The position numbers and the translations under genes are program-made. This document shows, piece by piece, positions 1 through 11,810 of a stretch of DNA of 64,000 nucleotides. Location of the stretch: positions 22,869,730-22,933,729 of the forward strand of contig JARWIR010000001.1 of assembly GCA_029959085.1 (NCBI GenBank), read 5' to 3'. The notes beneath the pieces were generated by a model. The model saw only the letters and a program-made list of their open reading frames with translations, searched no databases and was not told the DNA's origin. The stretch comes from Nemophila menziesii (Eukaryota > Streptophyta > Magnoliopsida > Boraginales > Hydrophyllaceae). Each line of letters begins with the position of its first letter. Position 1 is the first letter of the stretch.

Positions 1-176
1 AACCCACTAATCGTAAGCTCGAAGACCAATGGGCTTGTAGAAAATGAACTTCAAAACCCTAAGTCATTTCTTCTCCCTAAACCTTAACACCATATAAAAC
101 CCTAACCTCCTCCTAAAATAAGTGACCAGCATTTTAGAACCTTAAAAGCCTAAAGGGACAAGAAATTCGAGTGTCC

Positions 177-275
177 ATGGGAAAAAAAAGAGTTTCTTCA
201 ATCTCAAGTCGTGCCATTGACTCCGGCGATATGAGAAGATCTCGAATAATTCAAAGAAATGTTTCATACAAAAAG
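177..275 (+). CDS. Possible first coding exon of an unidentified gene
   Basis: An ATG at 177 opens 33 codons (beginning MGKKRVSSISSRAIDSGDM) that run straight into AAG|GTAAGT, a strong plant 5' splice site at 275/276. The upstream 176 bases are C/T-rich and leader-like. I found no matching downstream exon before the MITE at 861, and the peptide is basic, Ser/Arg-rich and not recognised. It could be the start of a small gene, a broken gene, or chance. Nothing else in the first 850 bases supports a gene. Confidence 0.25.
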
Positions 276-852
276 GTAAGTTACGAATACCTAAAGTATC
301 ATATATTTAATTATGTTTATTACCCGGTTATGTATATAATATAAATTATCACATGATTCCTAATTTGTGTTTATACATGAATGCGATTATAAGTGTTTAA
401 TTTTCCGATATGAATACACATGATTATATGTAATAATTAGATCTAGGCATAATTTGTAGAAACTCGTATATTAAAATCCCAACATTGTTGTTTTGCTTCA
501 TCCCTCAGCGCGCATAATCGATGTTCAATTGATTGATCTCGTTGTGGCAAATCTCTCCCGCTTCAACAAAATTAGTGAAGGATGTGTTTGGCAGTGAATT
601 GGGTTTCTATTTTGTTGAGTCTCTTGTTGCGGTAAGGTTTCTTCTTGTTAGGCAACGATTATTCGATTTCACCTAATCTAGTTGATACTAATATATTGTA
701 TCACCACAATGACCCTGGTTCTCGCCACAGCGAATTATCCCTTGAGGGTTATTGTTTATTACCAAATGTGTAATTAACGTTTTACATTTGATACAAACTT
801 CGGTGTAATAGTTTTTTTTTTTTTTTGTTATTTTCACCACTTGTAAATATTG
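276..852. other. AT-rich DNA, no recognised feature
   Basis: If the exon at 177-275 is real this would be its intron. The stretch has a run of 15 T at 812-826, no convincing ORF and no repeat boundary. Confidence 0.4.
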
Positions 853-860
853 TTTCTATA

Positions 861-1156
861 CAATGTTCTAAAAGGCGTTAGGCGCTAGGCGGGGGGTAGA
901 TCATTATCGAGCGCCTAGGCGGAGCCTAGGCGATTTTTAGGCGGTTTTGATATTTATTTAAATATTTTTAGGTTTATATAATTTTTAAAATAAATTTATA
1001 TAATTTTATATTAAAAAATAGTTTTTTTTAACTTTTTGTATTAAAAAATACCGCTTAGGCGCTGCATAAACCCGCCTAGAACCGCCTGGGCCATTTCTGG
1101 AAATTACGCTACTTTTTAGTGTTTAGGCACCACGTAGGCCAATTTTTAGAACACTG
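861..1156. mobile_element. hAT-type MITE with perfect 8-bp TSD
   Basis: This is a 296-bp non-coding element. The left terminus CAATGTTCTAAAA is inverted at the right end as TTTTTAGAACACTG. It is flanked by a perfect 8-bp duplication, tttctata, at 853-860 and 1157-1164. An 8-bp TSD with CA-TG termini is typical of hAT transposons. The subterminal regions carry many GCCTAGGCG-like motifs around an AT-rich core. Related copies lie at 48991-49470 and 49585-49933. Confidence 0.8.
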
Positions 1157-1164
1157 TTTCTATA

Positions 1165-1711
1165 TTTTAATATAGTAAGAAACCCAGATTAAATTGGCAA
1201 ATATATGATATTTGTTACTTTTTTATTACACATAGTCCAAAATTAACAAATAACTCCTTATTTTCTACTAACTCATTGGTGCATACTAGACCACCTAGTT
1301 GTCGCATTTCCATGAACAAAGTATTGGGTTGGTGTCCATTAAATCTATGTGATATAAATCAGGGAGGGATTCGAGATTTTTTTCCATCGAAGCTCATAAT
1401 TAGAAGAGTAATATTAGGTTGATATATATATATATATATTTATATTGTGATTTAAGAGAGCGATTTTTTTTAGATTAATTTTATATATATATAACTAGAG
1501 AATAAATTTTATGAATAACAACTGTAATATCTTTAAAGTTAAAATATCTTACTTTTTAAAGAAATCACATTATACCACGTGTAATATTATGATTAGTTTA
1601 TTCCATATATCCATCCTAAACCTTTTTTTAGGGGAAAATACACTACCATCTATCTATCCACTCTATTCTTATTAACTGATTTCTACCTTGTCGAAAAAGT
1701 ATGGCATGCTC
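1165..1711. other. AT-rich intergenic DNA
   Basis: No gene is visible. A short (TA)n run lies at 1422-1439. The minus-strand RNase H relic begins near the right edge of this stretch. Confidence 0.4.
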
Positions 1712-1974
1712 CTAACATTTCTGGAAAGTATTTGCCATGTGCCTTGCCTTCTTTACTAACTTGTCCGCCCGAGAGTTGAGGTATCGAGGTATGTGCTTGA
1801 ATGTGACAGATCGTACATCCTCTGTCGGCTTGATGATTTTCCTCAGCATGGGCTTGATCTTCCAACTAGCTGCCGATGCTTGTTTAATATCTTGAATTGG
1901 TTCAAGTTTATCCGAGGTGATGGTCTTCTCTTCTTGTTTAAGTTCCTTGCGAATCTTTAATGCCTTGATAATAG
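1712..1974 (-). pseudogene. RNase H domain relic, C-terminal part, split by the compound insertion
   Basis: Read on the minus strand, this gives an open frame ending in a TAG at 1712-1714. It contains the conserved tail of plant RVT_3-type RNase H domains: FKHIPRYLNSRADKLVKKA, where HIPR, the N and the catalytic AD pair are the family landmarks. The frame is cut at 1974 by the retrotransposon block and resumes in phase at 48895, where FEGETQAIIKAL supplies the preceding helix. Only one copy of CTATT is needed to rejoin it. A stop sits just upstream at 48935-48937, so the domain was already degenerate. It is probably the 3' end of an old LINE; a host RNase H-like gene is less likely. Confidence 0.6.
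1970..1974. repeat. Target-site duplication (left copy), aatag
   Basis: These are the five bases immediately before the LTR start TGATGTCTCC at 1975. The same five bases follow the LTR edge GGAGACATCA at 48889. Five base pairs is the usual Ty3/gypsy TSD length. Confidence 0.85.
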
Positions 1975-3540
1975 TGATGTCTCCTCATTTGTGATAGTAA
2001 AATACACTCTTGAGACATCATTTTAGGCTTATTTATTAGTTTATAGGTTGATTTTAGCTTAATTTAGTGCACTTTCCTATTTTGAGTCTTGATTTGTAGA
2101 ATTATTATTTTTAGAGCATATTGGGTTTAATTGTTTATTTAGTGTGAAGCTTTAAAGATAATTATGGAGATTAATTAGAGTCCAAGTCAAAGATTACAAC
2201 TTATGGAAAGAGATATGCATGGAAATTGGAGATAGAAGGAAACTGAGTTCAAATAGGAAAAGGAAAAGCTGCCTAAATCTGGGATTCTGCAGAACACGTC
2301 TAAAGATTGGTGTTTTTACCTAAGAAATAGGCTGAATTTGGTAATTTCCTTCTAAAGGTCCTAGATAATTCTGTTGCGATTCTTTTGGTATCTTGTGGAG
2401 CAAAATCCGACCAATAACAAAGAAGTTATGACCAAAACAACGCAGCAGTGTTTATCTTACGAATTTGGGTTGGGCCAGGAGCCCATTACTTGAAGTTATC
2501 TCCAAGAAACGAATTAGGTCAACCTCTAACCTATAAATACAGCCTCTTAACACTCTTAAATTATCCTTGGCCAGACCCTAAGGCCAAGAGGAAGCTGCAA
2601 CACAAGAGAAGAAGTCTGGAGGGAGCTGTGCAACAACTATGTCTCCTTCAACCTCTTATTTTGTAATTCTTTCTTCTTCTTTTCTTTGTATGAACTAATT
2701 CTCTTAGCTTAGGTTTTGCATAATGTATAATCTATGAATTCTAGTTCTTCTATCTAAGTTCTTTGGGAATTATATGTTTTAATCTGATATTAGCTACTTA
2801 CCCTTATATTTGATTATGTGTTTTGATTTAATGACTGTTTTCCTTGCTAGTGCACGAGTATAGGATTACCTTAATAGTAGTTAGATGGTCACCTTGTAAG
2901 GGTGTTTAACTATTGAACCACCACATAACGTCTAGTGTCGATAGCAGTTCTGACAAAACATACTTCTAACTAGATAGTCATTACGGTTTGTTTTAACCAC
3001 CATATCACCAAGATTGCAGTATTTGCTTAGGGCCTTAGTGGCGTTTGATAACCCTATTTTAAATCACTTCTTGGTTGTGCCGTTGCCCCCTTAGTCGCTC
3101 TCAAGGTCTAAGGTAGTGGAATTTAGAATCCTGACTAAGTATACCAAGAGCTAATATTCTCCCTTATGAATTAGATTTAATAGATAGAATTAGAAGGATT
3201 AGTGCTAACTAGTAAAACCTAAGTTATATCGTTCATACTATCTTCTTTACTTTTCTGTTATTTATTTTATTGTCTTTAATTTAGTAGTTTAGTTTTCTTA
3301 TTAAAAACCAAATAAATATCTATCTTTCTCTTCTTTCTACTTGCGTATTATTATCTATCTTTAATATCTGCACTTGATAATTTGCATAAGTTCTCTCTAA
3401 CTTTCGTCAGTCCCTGAGGAACGAATCTTCTTATCATTAAAACTTGCATACGTCCTGTAATACTTGCAGTACAGTGTTAGTTTAGGGTGTGTATTTGCAC
3501 TTATTTATATCATTATTTTATCACACCTTAGGCCACACCA
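1975..3540 (+). repeat. LTR type A (5' LTR of E1)
   Basis: This 1566-bp LTR starts TGATGTCTCC and ends GGCCACACCA, just before the primer-binding site. The probable promoter is TATAAATA at 2532-2539, which is conserved in all the Athila LTRs here. Its inverted copy at 41421-42986 has the same length and the same sequence wherever I compared them, whereas the 3' LTR of E1 (11811-13289) is a different, 1479-bp type. Short ORFs inside the LTR are not genes. Confidence 0.9.
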
Positions 3541-3546
3541 AGTTTT

Positions 3547-3564
3547 TGGCGCCGCTGCCGGGGA
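3547..3564 (+). other. Primer-binding site, tRNA-Asp-like (E1)
   Basis: TGGCGCCGCTGCCGGGGA lies six bases after the LTR. It is close to the tRNA-Asp-complementary site known from Athila elements. It would prime minus-strand cDNA synthesis. The same 18 bases occur in all the other PBS copies of the block. Confidence 0.85.
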
Positions 3565-3666
3565 CTACATCGTTAGTCCTTGTACATATATCTTGTGCTT
3601 TTATTTTTAGTTAGTTCTATTTTACGCTTTTTGTTTTTAGTTTTTGTTTTTCAGATTTAGTTACAG

Positions 3667-6600
3667 ATGGAGAACCCAAGGAGACTTGAGCTACCCATCG
3701 AGTTCAGAGTGGAGCCACGAGGAATTCGCGCTCCAGAAATCCAAGCCGCGAAATTTAAACCTGATCCTGGGATGCTAACTCAATTTACATCTCATGGATT
3801 ATTCAGCGGAGATGCACATCAAGATCCGATCCGATATATTCAGAAATTCATGCAAATCTGTGATGCTTATATCGTAAGAGGAGTTACTAGGGAGCAAGTA
3901 TATTACTTGATGTTTCAGTTCTTCTTGACCGGATGTGCAAGCGATTGGTACGATACCCAACACCCTCATGTTATTCCAGATTGGGACAAGCTCCAAACAA
4001 GATTCCTAGACCGTTTTTATCCGGTTAGTAGACGTTTAAAAGAGATGTTGGAGCTTGAACAATTTATACAAGAAGAGGAAGAGAGTTTGGGTGAAGCATG
4101 GTTACGATTTACAGAGAAGAAAGCGAGGTGTCCATATCATAGATCCTCGCCAGAATATTATTTAACCTTGTTTTATGGAGGCCTTAATGACAAATCAAGA
4201 GAAAAAGCAGATTCGGTAGGAAACATAGGTTTTGTGTTGCTAGATCCTATAGAAGCTGAGTTGGGGATGGAAAGAATTCTTGAGAACGAGAGAAGTTGGC
4301 CAAGGAAATCAGTAAAGGAGAACAATTCAGAATCTCTAAAGCTTAAGGAATTGGCTAAACAACTCGAAGAGCTGACAGAACAAGCCCGAACAATTGCTCA
4401 GGTAAATATGGTACGCACAATTCCTTCGTGTCTGGGTTGTGGATCAAGAAATCATGTGTGGTCAGGATGTATGAATAATCCAGCAGTAGCTTCCGTTCAA
4501 TATCCTCAAGAAAGCTACGCTAGTTATCAACAACCTCCACAACAAAGAAGTGGGGACAGAAAACAAGAAGCTAATCAGCAATCCCAACTTCAACCTGATA
4601 ATCCTCCACAACCCATTCAGAAAAAGGCACCCAGTTTGAAGAAAACTTGTCAAGAACCGAAGAAAGATCCACCTAAAAAATCAATGCAATTAGCAAAACA
4701 AGAACAACTCCAGAGTTTGACTTCAAGTATGACTAAATTAATGGAAACCGTTGAGAAGAAAATAAATTATAGCCAACAAAAAGTTCGAACTCAGGAGAAG
4801 GTTATAAAGCAACTAGAGCATACTATATCACAGATGGCGAGTACATTACAAACTAGGCCGAAGGGGCAACTCCCAAGTGATACTGTTGCTCCTAGGGACG
4901 ATTCTTGCCATGCAGTTGAATTGAGAAGTGGAAAACAACTACCTCCACCAAGACCAGAACCTATCCCTATTCCAGAACAAAGGGGGGAGGAAATAATCAA
5001 GGATACAGCCAAGGAGGTAGTTAAACCGAAGAGTGTCCAAGCCGAGACACCTGATAAGACAAGACAACCAGTGGAACTCAATACACGCCCTCCACCACCA
5101 TACCCTTCACGTGTCAGGAAGAAGGACAATGACCTGGAATTCAAGAAGTTCATTGACATGTTGAAGAAATTAGAAATCAATATACCCCTTGTTGAAGCTC
5201 TCAAGAGAATGCCAAGCTACATGAAATTTATGAAAGACATTCTCTCCAACAAGCGAAGTATAGAGACTGGGGAACCAATTGGATTACCTAGGGAGTGCAG
5301 TGCTATATGTCAAAATGAGTTGCCACCAAAACTAGAAGATCCCGGAAGTTTTACAATTCCCATCGGCATTGGAGAAACTTGGACCGGGAAAGCATTATGT
5401 GATTTAGGTGCAAGCATCAATCTCATGCCTAAATCCCTGTTCGAGAAGCTTAATATCGGAGAAGTAGTACCTACATCTGTGGTACTACAAATGGCGGATC
5501 GCTCCCTCTCACGACCAATAGGTAAAATTGAAGATGTTTTAGTTAACGCGGGCTCTTTTATTTTTCCTTGTGATTTTATTATCCTTGACTACGACGCGGA
5601 TAAGAATGTCCCCATCATTTTGGGTAGACCATTCTTAGCCACGGGGCGTACACTAATTGATGTTGAGAATGGTGAGTTGATCATGAGAGTACAAGGCGAA
5701 CAGGTACGATTTAATGTGTTTCAAGCTATGAAATATCCTAAAGCGAAAGACGAGTGCTTCAAGGTAGATGTCATCGAAAAAATTACGCAAGAAATCTTCA
5801 ATGAAGAAAGCTTAGAAAATGATCTTGACAAAGCCTTAGCACCTGAAACACCAGAACTCGAGATTCCCCCTGAAGATGTTGCTGCATTAGGGTTTAACAT
5901 ACGAGAACTACTTCGAGAGCCCGGTGACATTGAACCAATGAAACAACCATCTATAATATGTCCACCTGTTCTCGAAGAAAAACCACTTCCAGATCACTTA
6001 CGCTATGCATATCTAGGTACGAACAAAACTTTGCCTGTTATTATTTCTGCTAACCTTTCAGGTCCTCAAGAGGAGAAGCTACTTCAAGTACTTCGCGCAA
6101 ACAAAGAAGCAATCGGATGGACTATTGCTGACATCAAGGGAATTAGTCCTTCCGTTTGCAAACACAAAATCATTCTTGAGAACGAAGGTGGGCGATCTAT
6201 AGAGGGACAGAGAAGACTCATGCCAGCTATGAAAGAAGTGGTGAGGAAGGAAGTTATCAAGTTGTTAGACGCAGGAATTATCTATCCGATTGCTAGCAGT
6301 GATTGGGTTAGTCCAGTGCAGTGTGTTCCTAAGAAAGGAGGTTTTACCACCACCCTTAATGATCAAGGCGAAGCCATACCATCAAGACCAGTTGTGGGGT
6401 GGCGCGTGTGCATGGACTACCGGAGGCTGAACAAAGCAACAAAGAAAGATCACTTCCCGTTACCTTTCATTGATCAGATGCTAGACAAGCTTGCAGGGAG
6501 AGAATATTACTGTTTCCTAGACGGATATTCGGGTTATAATCAGATTTGTGTGGATCCCCTTGATCAACATAAAACAACTTTTACATGTCCGTTTGGTACT

Positions 6601-8874
6601 TTTGCTTACAGAAGAATGCCGTTTGGTTTATGCAATGCACCTGCCACGTTCCAGAGGTGCATGATGGCTATATTTTGGGACATGATTGATAAATATTTGG
6701 AGGTTTTTATGGATGATTTTTCGGTGTTTGGAGACAGTTTTGATGATTGTTTGAGTAATCTAGAGAAAGTCCTTGTGAGATGTAGAGAAAAAGATCTCGT
6801 GCTTAATTGGGAAAAATGCCACTTCATGGTTCAAGAGGGAATTGTGTTGGGACATAAAGTTTCGAAGGCAGGGATGGAGGTTGATCGTGCTAAAATTGAA
6901 GTTATCAAAACACTACCACCTCCGGTTTCTGTTAAAGGAGTGAGAAGTTTCTTGGGTCACGCAGGATTTTATCGACGATTTATTAAAGATTTCTCCAAGA
7001 TCGCCAAACCGCTCTGCTCTTTACTTGAAAAGGATACTCCTTTTAATTTTACTGGAGAATGTCTTCGCGCGTTTTTGACGATTAAGGAAAAACTGATCTC
7101 TACACCTGTTGTTATACCTCCTGATTGGAACGCTCCGTTTGAACTTATGTGCGATGCTAGTGATCACGCTATGGGTGTTGTGTTGGGACAGAGGAAAGAC
7201 AAGATTTTCCACACGATTTATTATGCAAGCAAGACTTTCAACGCTGCCCAGATGAATTATACAGTAACGGAGAAAGAGATGTTGGCCGTGGTTTACGCTT
7301 TCGATAAATTTCGTCCCTATCTGGTTGGGAAGAAAACTATTGTATACACGGACCATTCAGCTATTAGGTACCTCATGGAGAAAAAGGACGCTAAGCCGCG
7401 TCTCATTAGATGGGTACTATTGCTACAAGAATTCGACATAGATATTCGAGACCGAAAAGGATGCGACAATCAAGTTGCTGATCATTTATCAAGGCTCGAA
7501 GGATCTGATGCGAACAAAGAACCATTATCGGTTAAAGAGGTATTCCCTGATGAACAACTTTTTGCTATTAAACGTGCTTTTGTGCCGTGGTATGCAGATC
7601 TAGTCAACCTCATTGTGAGTGGTGTCTTTCCCAAAGATTTCCACCCACAACAAAGACAAAGATTGAACCACCAGGCCAAACAATATTATTGGGATGAACC
7701 GTACCTCTGGAAGATATGTAGTGACCAAGTGGTTAGAAGATGCGTACATGAAGGTGAGATGGAGAAAATTATTGAAAGTTGTCATAGTTCACCTTACGGA
7801 GGTCACTTTAAGGGCGATAGAACCGCAGCTAAAATTCTTCAATCTGGGTTCTATTGGCCAACCATACACAAAGATTGTCACAGTTTCGTCCAATCATGTC
7901 ACAGATGCCAAAAAACTGGCAACATATCGAAAAGAGACGCAATGCCGCTTAATAATATTCTTGAAGTTGAAATCTTTGATGTATGGGGAATAGATTTCAT
8001 GGGACCTTTCATCACTTCCTATGGAAATGTTTATATTTTGCTTGCAGTAGACTATGTATCAAAATGGGTAGAAGCAGTGGCAACACCAAAGAACGATGCT
8101 CAAACAGTGATTAAATTCTTAAAATCAAACATCTTTTCAAGACATGGTACGCCACGTGTTCTCATCAGTGATAAAGGTACCCATTTTCTTAATGCTCCCG
8201 TGAGACATTTTCTTAAAAAGTTTGGAGTGAAACACCGTACTTCAACCGGTTATCACCCACAAACTAACGGTCAAGCTGAAGTTTCCAACCGGGAAATCAA
8301 ATCTATTCTTGAGAAGACCGTGAACAAATCAAGAAAAGACTGGTCTTTAAAGCTAGATGATGCTCTCTGGGCATACAGAACAGCATTTAAAACACCAGTT
8401 GGGGCATCTCCATATCGCATGGTCTACGGCAAAGCGTGTCATCTACCGATTGAACTAGAAGCTCGAGCCTACTGGGCTATTAAAACTCTGAATCTAGACC
8501 CAGACTTGGCCGGGAAACAAAGGATGATGCAATTGAACGAATTGGAGGAGCTTCGTTATCATGCCTATGAAAATTCACGTCTCTATAAGGAGAAAACAAA
8601 GCGATGGCATGATAAACGGATCCGTCCAAAGAATCTCGAGATTGGACAGAAGGTTTTATTATACAACTCTCGATTTTCAAACTACCCAGGAAAGCTTAAA
8701 TCCCGTTGGGAGGGACCTTACATTGTTACCAAAGTCACACCGCATGGAGCAATTGAGATTGAAAATCCAGCCGAGCAACGGACATTCATGGTGAATGGCC
8801 AGCGTTTGAAGAGATACTATGACAGTGAGGACTTTGAGCAAGGAGAGAAAATCTACCTTGTCGAATGCGATTAG
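3667..8874 (+). CDS. Athila-type Gag-Pol polyprotein (E1), intact
   Basis: This is a 1735-aa single ORF with every catalytic motif of a Ty3/gypsy retrotransposon. Gag occupies roughly residues 40-230. A CX2CX4HX4C zinc knuckle lies at C255/C258/H263/C268, followed by a Q/P-rich linker. The protease has DLGAS with Asp at about 579 and a later ILGRPF motif. Reverse transcriptase has YRRLNK near 918 and the FMDD active site at 1014-1017. RNase H has CDASD near 1162 and TDHSA downstream. Integrase has its zinc-binding region from H1373 on, and D1443, D1502 and E1538 with exact DD35E spacing, then a GPYIV-type C-terminal tail. No frameshift or stop separates gag from pol. The ATG at 3667 lies about 100 bases after the PBS. 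The translation is identical to E2 (17754-22961), so this copy is very young and potentially active, encoding capsid, cDNA synthesis and integration functions. Confidence 0.95.
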   Translation: MENPRRLELPIEFRVEPRGIRAPEIQAAKFKPDPGMLTQFTSHGLFSGDAHQDPIRYIQKFMQICDAYIVRGVTREQVYYLMFQFFLTGCASDWYDTQHPHVIPDWDKLQTRFLDRFYPVSRRLKEMLELEQFIQEEEESLGEAWLRFTEKKARCPYHRSSPEYYLTLFYGGLNDKSREKADSVGNIGFVLLDPIEAELGMERILENERSWPRKSVKENNSESLKLKELAKQLEELTEQARTIAQVNMVRTIPSCLGCGSRNHVWSGCMNNPAVASVQYPQESYASYQQPPQQRSGDRKQEANQQSQLQPDNPPQPIQKKAPSLKKTCQEPKKDPPKKSMQLAKQEQLQSLTSSMTKLMETVEKKINYSQQKVRTQEKVIKQLEHTISQMASTLQTRPKGQLPSDTVAPRDDSCHAVELRSGKQLPPPRPEPIPIPEQRGEEIIKDTAKEVVKPKSVQAETPDKTRQPVELNTRPPPPYPSRVRKKDNDLEFKKFIDMLKKLEINIPLVEALKRMPSYMKFMKDILSNKRSIETGEPIGLPRECSAICQNELPPKLEDPGSFTIPIGIGETWTGKALCDLGASINLMPKSLFEKLNIGEVVPTSVVLQMADRSLSRPIGKIEDVLVNAGSFIFPCDFIILDYDADKNVPIILGRPFLATGRTLIDVENGELIMRVQGEQVRFNVFQAMKYPKAKDECFKVDVIEKITQEIFNEESLENDLDKALAPETPELEIPPEDVAALGFNIRELLREPGDIEPMKQPSIICPPVLEEKPLPDHLRYAYLGTNKTLPVIISANLSGPQEEKLLQVLRANKEAIGWTIADIKGISPSVCKHKIILENEGGRSIEGQRRLMPAMKEVVRKEVIKLLDAGIIYPIASSDWVSPVQCVPKKGGFTTTLNDQGEAIPSRPVVGWRVCMDYRRLNKATKKDHFPLPFIDQMLDKLAGREYYCFLDGYSGYNQICVDPLDQHKTTFTCPFGTFAYRRMPFGLCNAPATFQRCMMAIFWDMIDKYLEVFMDDFSVFGDSFDDCLSNLEKVLVRCREKDLVLNWEKCHFMVQEGIVLGHKVSKAGMEVDRAKIEVIKTLPPPVSVKGVRSFLGHAGFYRRFIKDFSKIAKPLCSLLEKDTPFNFTGECLRAFLTIKEKLISTPVVIPPDWNAPFELMCDASDHAMGVVLGQRKDKIFHTIYYASKTFNAAQMNYTVTEKEMLAVVYAFDKFRPYLVGKKTIVYTDHSAIRYLMEKKDAKPRLIRWVLLLQEFDIDIRDRKGCDNQVADHLSRLEGSDANKEPLSVKEVFPDEQLFAIKRAFVPWYADLVNLIVSGVFPKDFHPQQRQRLNHQAKQYYWDEPYLWKICSDQVVRRCVHEGEMEKIIESCHSSPYGGHFKGDRTAAKILQSGFYWPTIHKDCHSFVQSCHRCQKTGNISKRDAMPLNNILEVEIFDVWGIDFMGPFITSYGNVYILLAVDYVSKWVEAVATPKNDAQTVIKFLKSNIFSRHGTPRVLISDKGTHFLNAPVRHFLKKFGVKHRTSTGYHPQTNGQAEVSNREIKSILEKTVNKSRKDWSLKLDDALWAYRTAFKTPVGASPYRMVYGKACHLPIELEARAYWAIKTLNLDPDLAGKQRMMQLNELEELRYHAYENSRLYKEKTKRWHDKRIRPKNLEIGQKVLLYNSRFSNYPGKLKSRWEGPYIVTKVTPHGAIEIENPAEQRTFMVNGQRLKRYYDSEDFEQGEKIYLVECD

Positions 8875-9806
8875 CCTGAGGTACACGTCTAACTCAAAGA
8901 CGTTAAACAAAAGTGCTCTTGGGAGACACCCCTTGTTTTAATTGCTTTTTAGATTAGTTGTTTTTGCTTTGTAGTGTTTAGTTTTTAGTTAGTGTAAATT
9001 TTTAATTGTGTTTTCAAGCTAATGGGAGAGAAAGGTAGTGTGTTATTGTGCAGGAAACGAGTTTGGGGTCAAAAAGGAAAAATCTGGAGGAACTTCAAGT
9101 CTGGCGCGGACTACCCCGCGGACTACCCCATGGTCCGCAGGGATGCACCGCGCCCCAAAAACCCGTACCACGGGTTGGCTAGCTCGGGTTTTATCCAGAA
9201 GGTCGAAAAAAATCGCGGGGCATGGCGCGGTACACCGGACCCTAGTCCGCGCGCCTAAAACCCGTACCACGGGTTGGGTACCTCGGGTTTTTTGACGGAC
9301 ATGCTGCGGACTACCCCCTGCACCGCACCCCTGGTCCGCGACCCAAAAACCCGTACCACGGGGTGCTAGCTCGGGTATTATCCAGTAGGTAAAAATTTTG
9401 GAGCAACAGAAGCTGCGGTACACCGCGGGATATGTCCGGTGCACCGCAAGAGGCGGTTTAAGAAGGAATTCTTTTCCTAATCAAACTCTTACCTTATGAG
9501 ATTAACCCTAGCCTTCCACCCACGAATTTTTCAGACCCAAACCCTATATAAACATCTTAAAGCTTGTGCAAACCTTCACAATTAACACAAACAACTCATC
9601 AAATCCTCTCCATCATCTTCCATAAACACAATCCTTCATCAAATTCATCACACTACACCATCAAAACACCATCAAATTCAACAAGCTTTAAAGAGTTCTT
9701 CCAAGATCAATCCAATAACCTTTCTCTTTAACCAATTCCAAGCTACAACATCAAGCTACACCAATTTTCCTTAAAATTTTAATCCATCCGTGGTATAACT
9801 TGAGTT
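8875..9806 (+). other. Inter-ORF region of E1 with GC-rich leader
   Basis: This is non-coding spacer between pol and the 160-aa ORF. It contains the GC-rich hairpin array (about 9100-9440) and then an A/C-rich leader with many short CATCAAA-like repeats. The overlapping 78-133-aa frames run through repeats and are not credible genes. Confidence 0.6.
9100..9440 (+). repeat. GC-rich hairpin array (E1)
   Basis: The imperfect palindrome AACCCGTACCACGGGTT (7-bp stem, 3-base loop) occurs at 9160-9176 and 9259-9275, with a near copy at about 9348. Around them are repeated GCGGACTACCCC, GGTCCGC and GTGCACCGC motifs in imperfect units of roughly 90-100 bp. The region is much richer in GC than the rest of the element. 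Homologous arrays occur in E2, E3, E4, E5 and F, including copies without pol, which suggests a cis-acting RNA or DNA role. Confidence 0.7.
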
Positions 9807-10289
9807 GTGGGTGAATCAAGTATGACTAATAGATCTGAAGCTATGGAATACAAGAGAAAGTGTTCAATCCTTGGGAAGAATAAGAAATTGCCTGGAGCTA
9901 CCATTGAAAAACCCATCCATATTGATGAGGTTTCTGAAGAATCAAAAGAACAGGCACCTGAACAACCACTACCAAAGAAGAGATTAACTGCTAGAATGTC
10001 CACACCATCAAGGAGGCCTTTAGACAAGATAAAAATCCAAGACCAAGGTTCTTCTACCTCCTCTTCCAAAATTGCTTATGATCTTCCTCCTTGGGCGATT
10101 CAGTTACAGAACGAAGTTGAAAGATTACGTGAAGATAACAAAGACCTTTGGGTAGAAATCATGCAATTGGAAACAAGGGTAGATAATTCGACCTTGTACA
10201 AGGATATAGATGATTACACCGATCCCTCAGCTTCAGAAGATGAGGATGACATGATGGATCTCTATGGCCAGCCAGGTAAGTCATTCTAA
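9807..10289 (+). CDS. 160-aa coiled-coil ORF downstream of pol (E1)
   Basis: This short acidic/basic protein begins MGESSMTNRSEAMEYKRK and has a charged, Pro/Ser-rich middle. A predicted coiled coil follows, around residues 95-130 (WAIQLQNEVERLREDNKDL), and the tail is acidic (SEDEDDMMD). The MTNRS start resembles MTNRTS near the start of the 399-aa ORF of E3 (32233-33432), which occupies the same position after pol. I infer that E1 carries a shortened version that lost the central domain. No membrane segment or signal peptide is visible, so it is not an envelope protein. Its function is unknown. An identical copy exists in E2. Confidence 0.6.
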   Translation: MGESSMTNRSEAMEYKRKCSILGKNKKLPGATIEKPIHIDEVSEESKEQAPEQPLPKKRLTARMSTPSRRPLDKIKIQDQGSSTSSSKIAYDLPPWAIQLQNEVERLREDNKDLWVEIMQLETRVDNSTLYKDIDDYTDPSASEDEDDMMDLYGQPGKSF

Positions 10290-11810
10290 TTTTTCTCAAT
10301 AGCTTGGATGCATTAGGTAGTTTAGTTAGTTTTATTTTAAATTTTATTTCATGCTTGAGTCTTTTTCGAGTCGTGGGGACACGGCTCACTTTTGAGTTGG
10401 GGGTGGGGATTCGTTGTCCTCATCTTCTTTTCGTTTTTGCATAAAATTTAAAATTTTTTAGGTTGAATTAGGCATAGAATATCTTTGAATGTACCTATTG
10501 AGCATGATTTTATTAGGTCAATGATAGTAAGTAGTATGCTTTTGAAAGATGCAACAAAATTGTTTAGATGCATGCATGAAAACAGGAAATAAAGGATAGA
10601 AAAGTTAATGAACAATGCTAAGAAATCACGTTGAAACTTAGGGATAGTTATTTGGTGTGTAGAACGTGAGGTTTAAAATTAGTTGAAAACCCACTTGTCT
10701 ATGAACTATTAGTGAAAAAGTAACGAAATCCGGTAGTTAGAAAAATGACTAAGGCAATTCTTTCATGATAAAACACTTGAAGCCTTTAGACTTTCTCACC
10801 CTTTTGTTTGTTATTTATCCGTCTTAGCCCCTCTGAGCCTTTCTAAAGCCTTTTATTTGAAACACATTATAATCCTTACCATAGTTTTTAGGACTTATCT
10901 ATATGACCCGCACTCGAATCGCAAAACCTGAGACACTCGTTTTAGAGCTTGAGTTTGGGGTGGTGGGTTTCATCATTAGGGAACTTTGGGAATTTTGGAA
11001 TTATCTTTGTGATTTTATTGATGATGAATTGTTATTATTGTAACCCTTTGCCGGGGTAATAGTGAATGAAAAAGAAGCTACGAGCTAAATTTGCCAACAA
11101 GGGCATTAAAAAGAAAGAATATATATATATGAAAAATAGCGTGATATCTCGAACATCCAAAAGAGAATCATGACTATACAAAAGAAAAAAATTGATTTGA
11201 AAAGAGAATATATATTCGGACCGGCAAGGAGGATTTTATATCATCAAAGGTTTTAATTGGGATTATTGGGGATGCACATTAAAAAGTATCAATAAATTGG
11301 GTTGAGTGAGAACATCTTCGAGTGAACAACTCAAGCTCTAGGGCGATTCGTTGATGGCTAGTGAGGAGAGAGCCAAAAGCTCACTTTTCATTATCCAAAT
11401 ATACCACACCCGTCCTTAAGCCAAGTTATAACCAAGACCTTAGGATTTCTGACTACTAGGTGGAGAAACAATTGAGCTATTAGGTAGTAGGTAAGTGGAT
11501 CATTAGATGCTTTATTTGGGACCTATGAACAACCTATAGCCATTAACCTGAACTAAGTTATCATCCTCTCATTCTGGCATTGCGAAATTAATCTTAACTT
11601 GAATTTATGGAATGTTGATTACATGTATATTAGGCATATTTGAGTATTATTTCTTGAGCATTACTACATGAGACTTTTTGGATTTTATGCTCTAGGATCA
11701 TTCATTATATTTTGTTCTTGTTCTCCTCCGACTTCTTCTTGTTTATATGACTACCCTACTGTTCTTTACTTTTATTGTATCGGGACGATACAACTTTGAG
11801 TTGGGGGTCT
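10290..11810 (+). other. 3' non-coding region of E1 with polypurine tracts
   Basis: This is 1.5 kb without a credible ORF, conserved in all relatives in the block. The polypurine tract (PPT) TTTGAGTTGGGGGT lies at 11795-11808, followed by CT and then the LTR at 11811. It would prime plus-strand cDNA. A perfect 14-base copy of the same tract lies internally at 10391-10404. Confidence 0.7.

Noticed and set aside
2448..2666. 72-aa plus-strand ORF (with copies near 27665, 40689 and 42295)
   Set aside because: It lies inside the LTR around the TATA/leader region and recurs wherever that LTR occurs. Composition and position do not suggest a protein.
9043..9444. 133-aa ORF antisense in the GC-rich region, and the 78/85-aa frames
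   Set aside because: They read through tandem hairpin repeats. Openness comes from GC-rich, stop-poor repeats on both strands.
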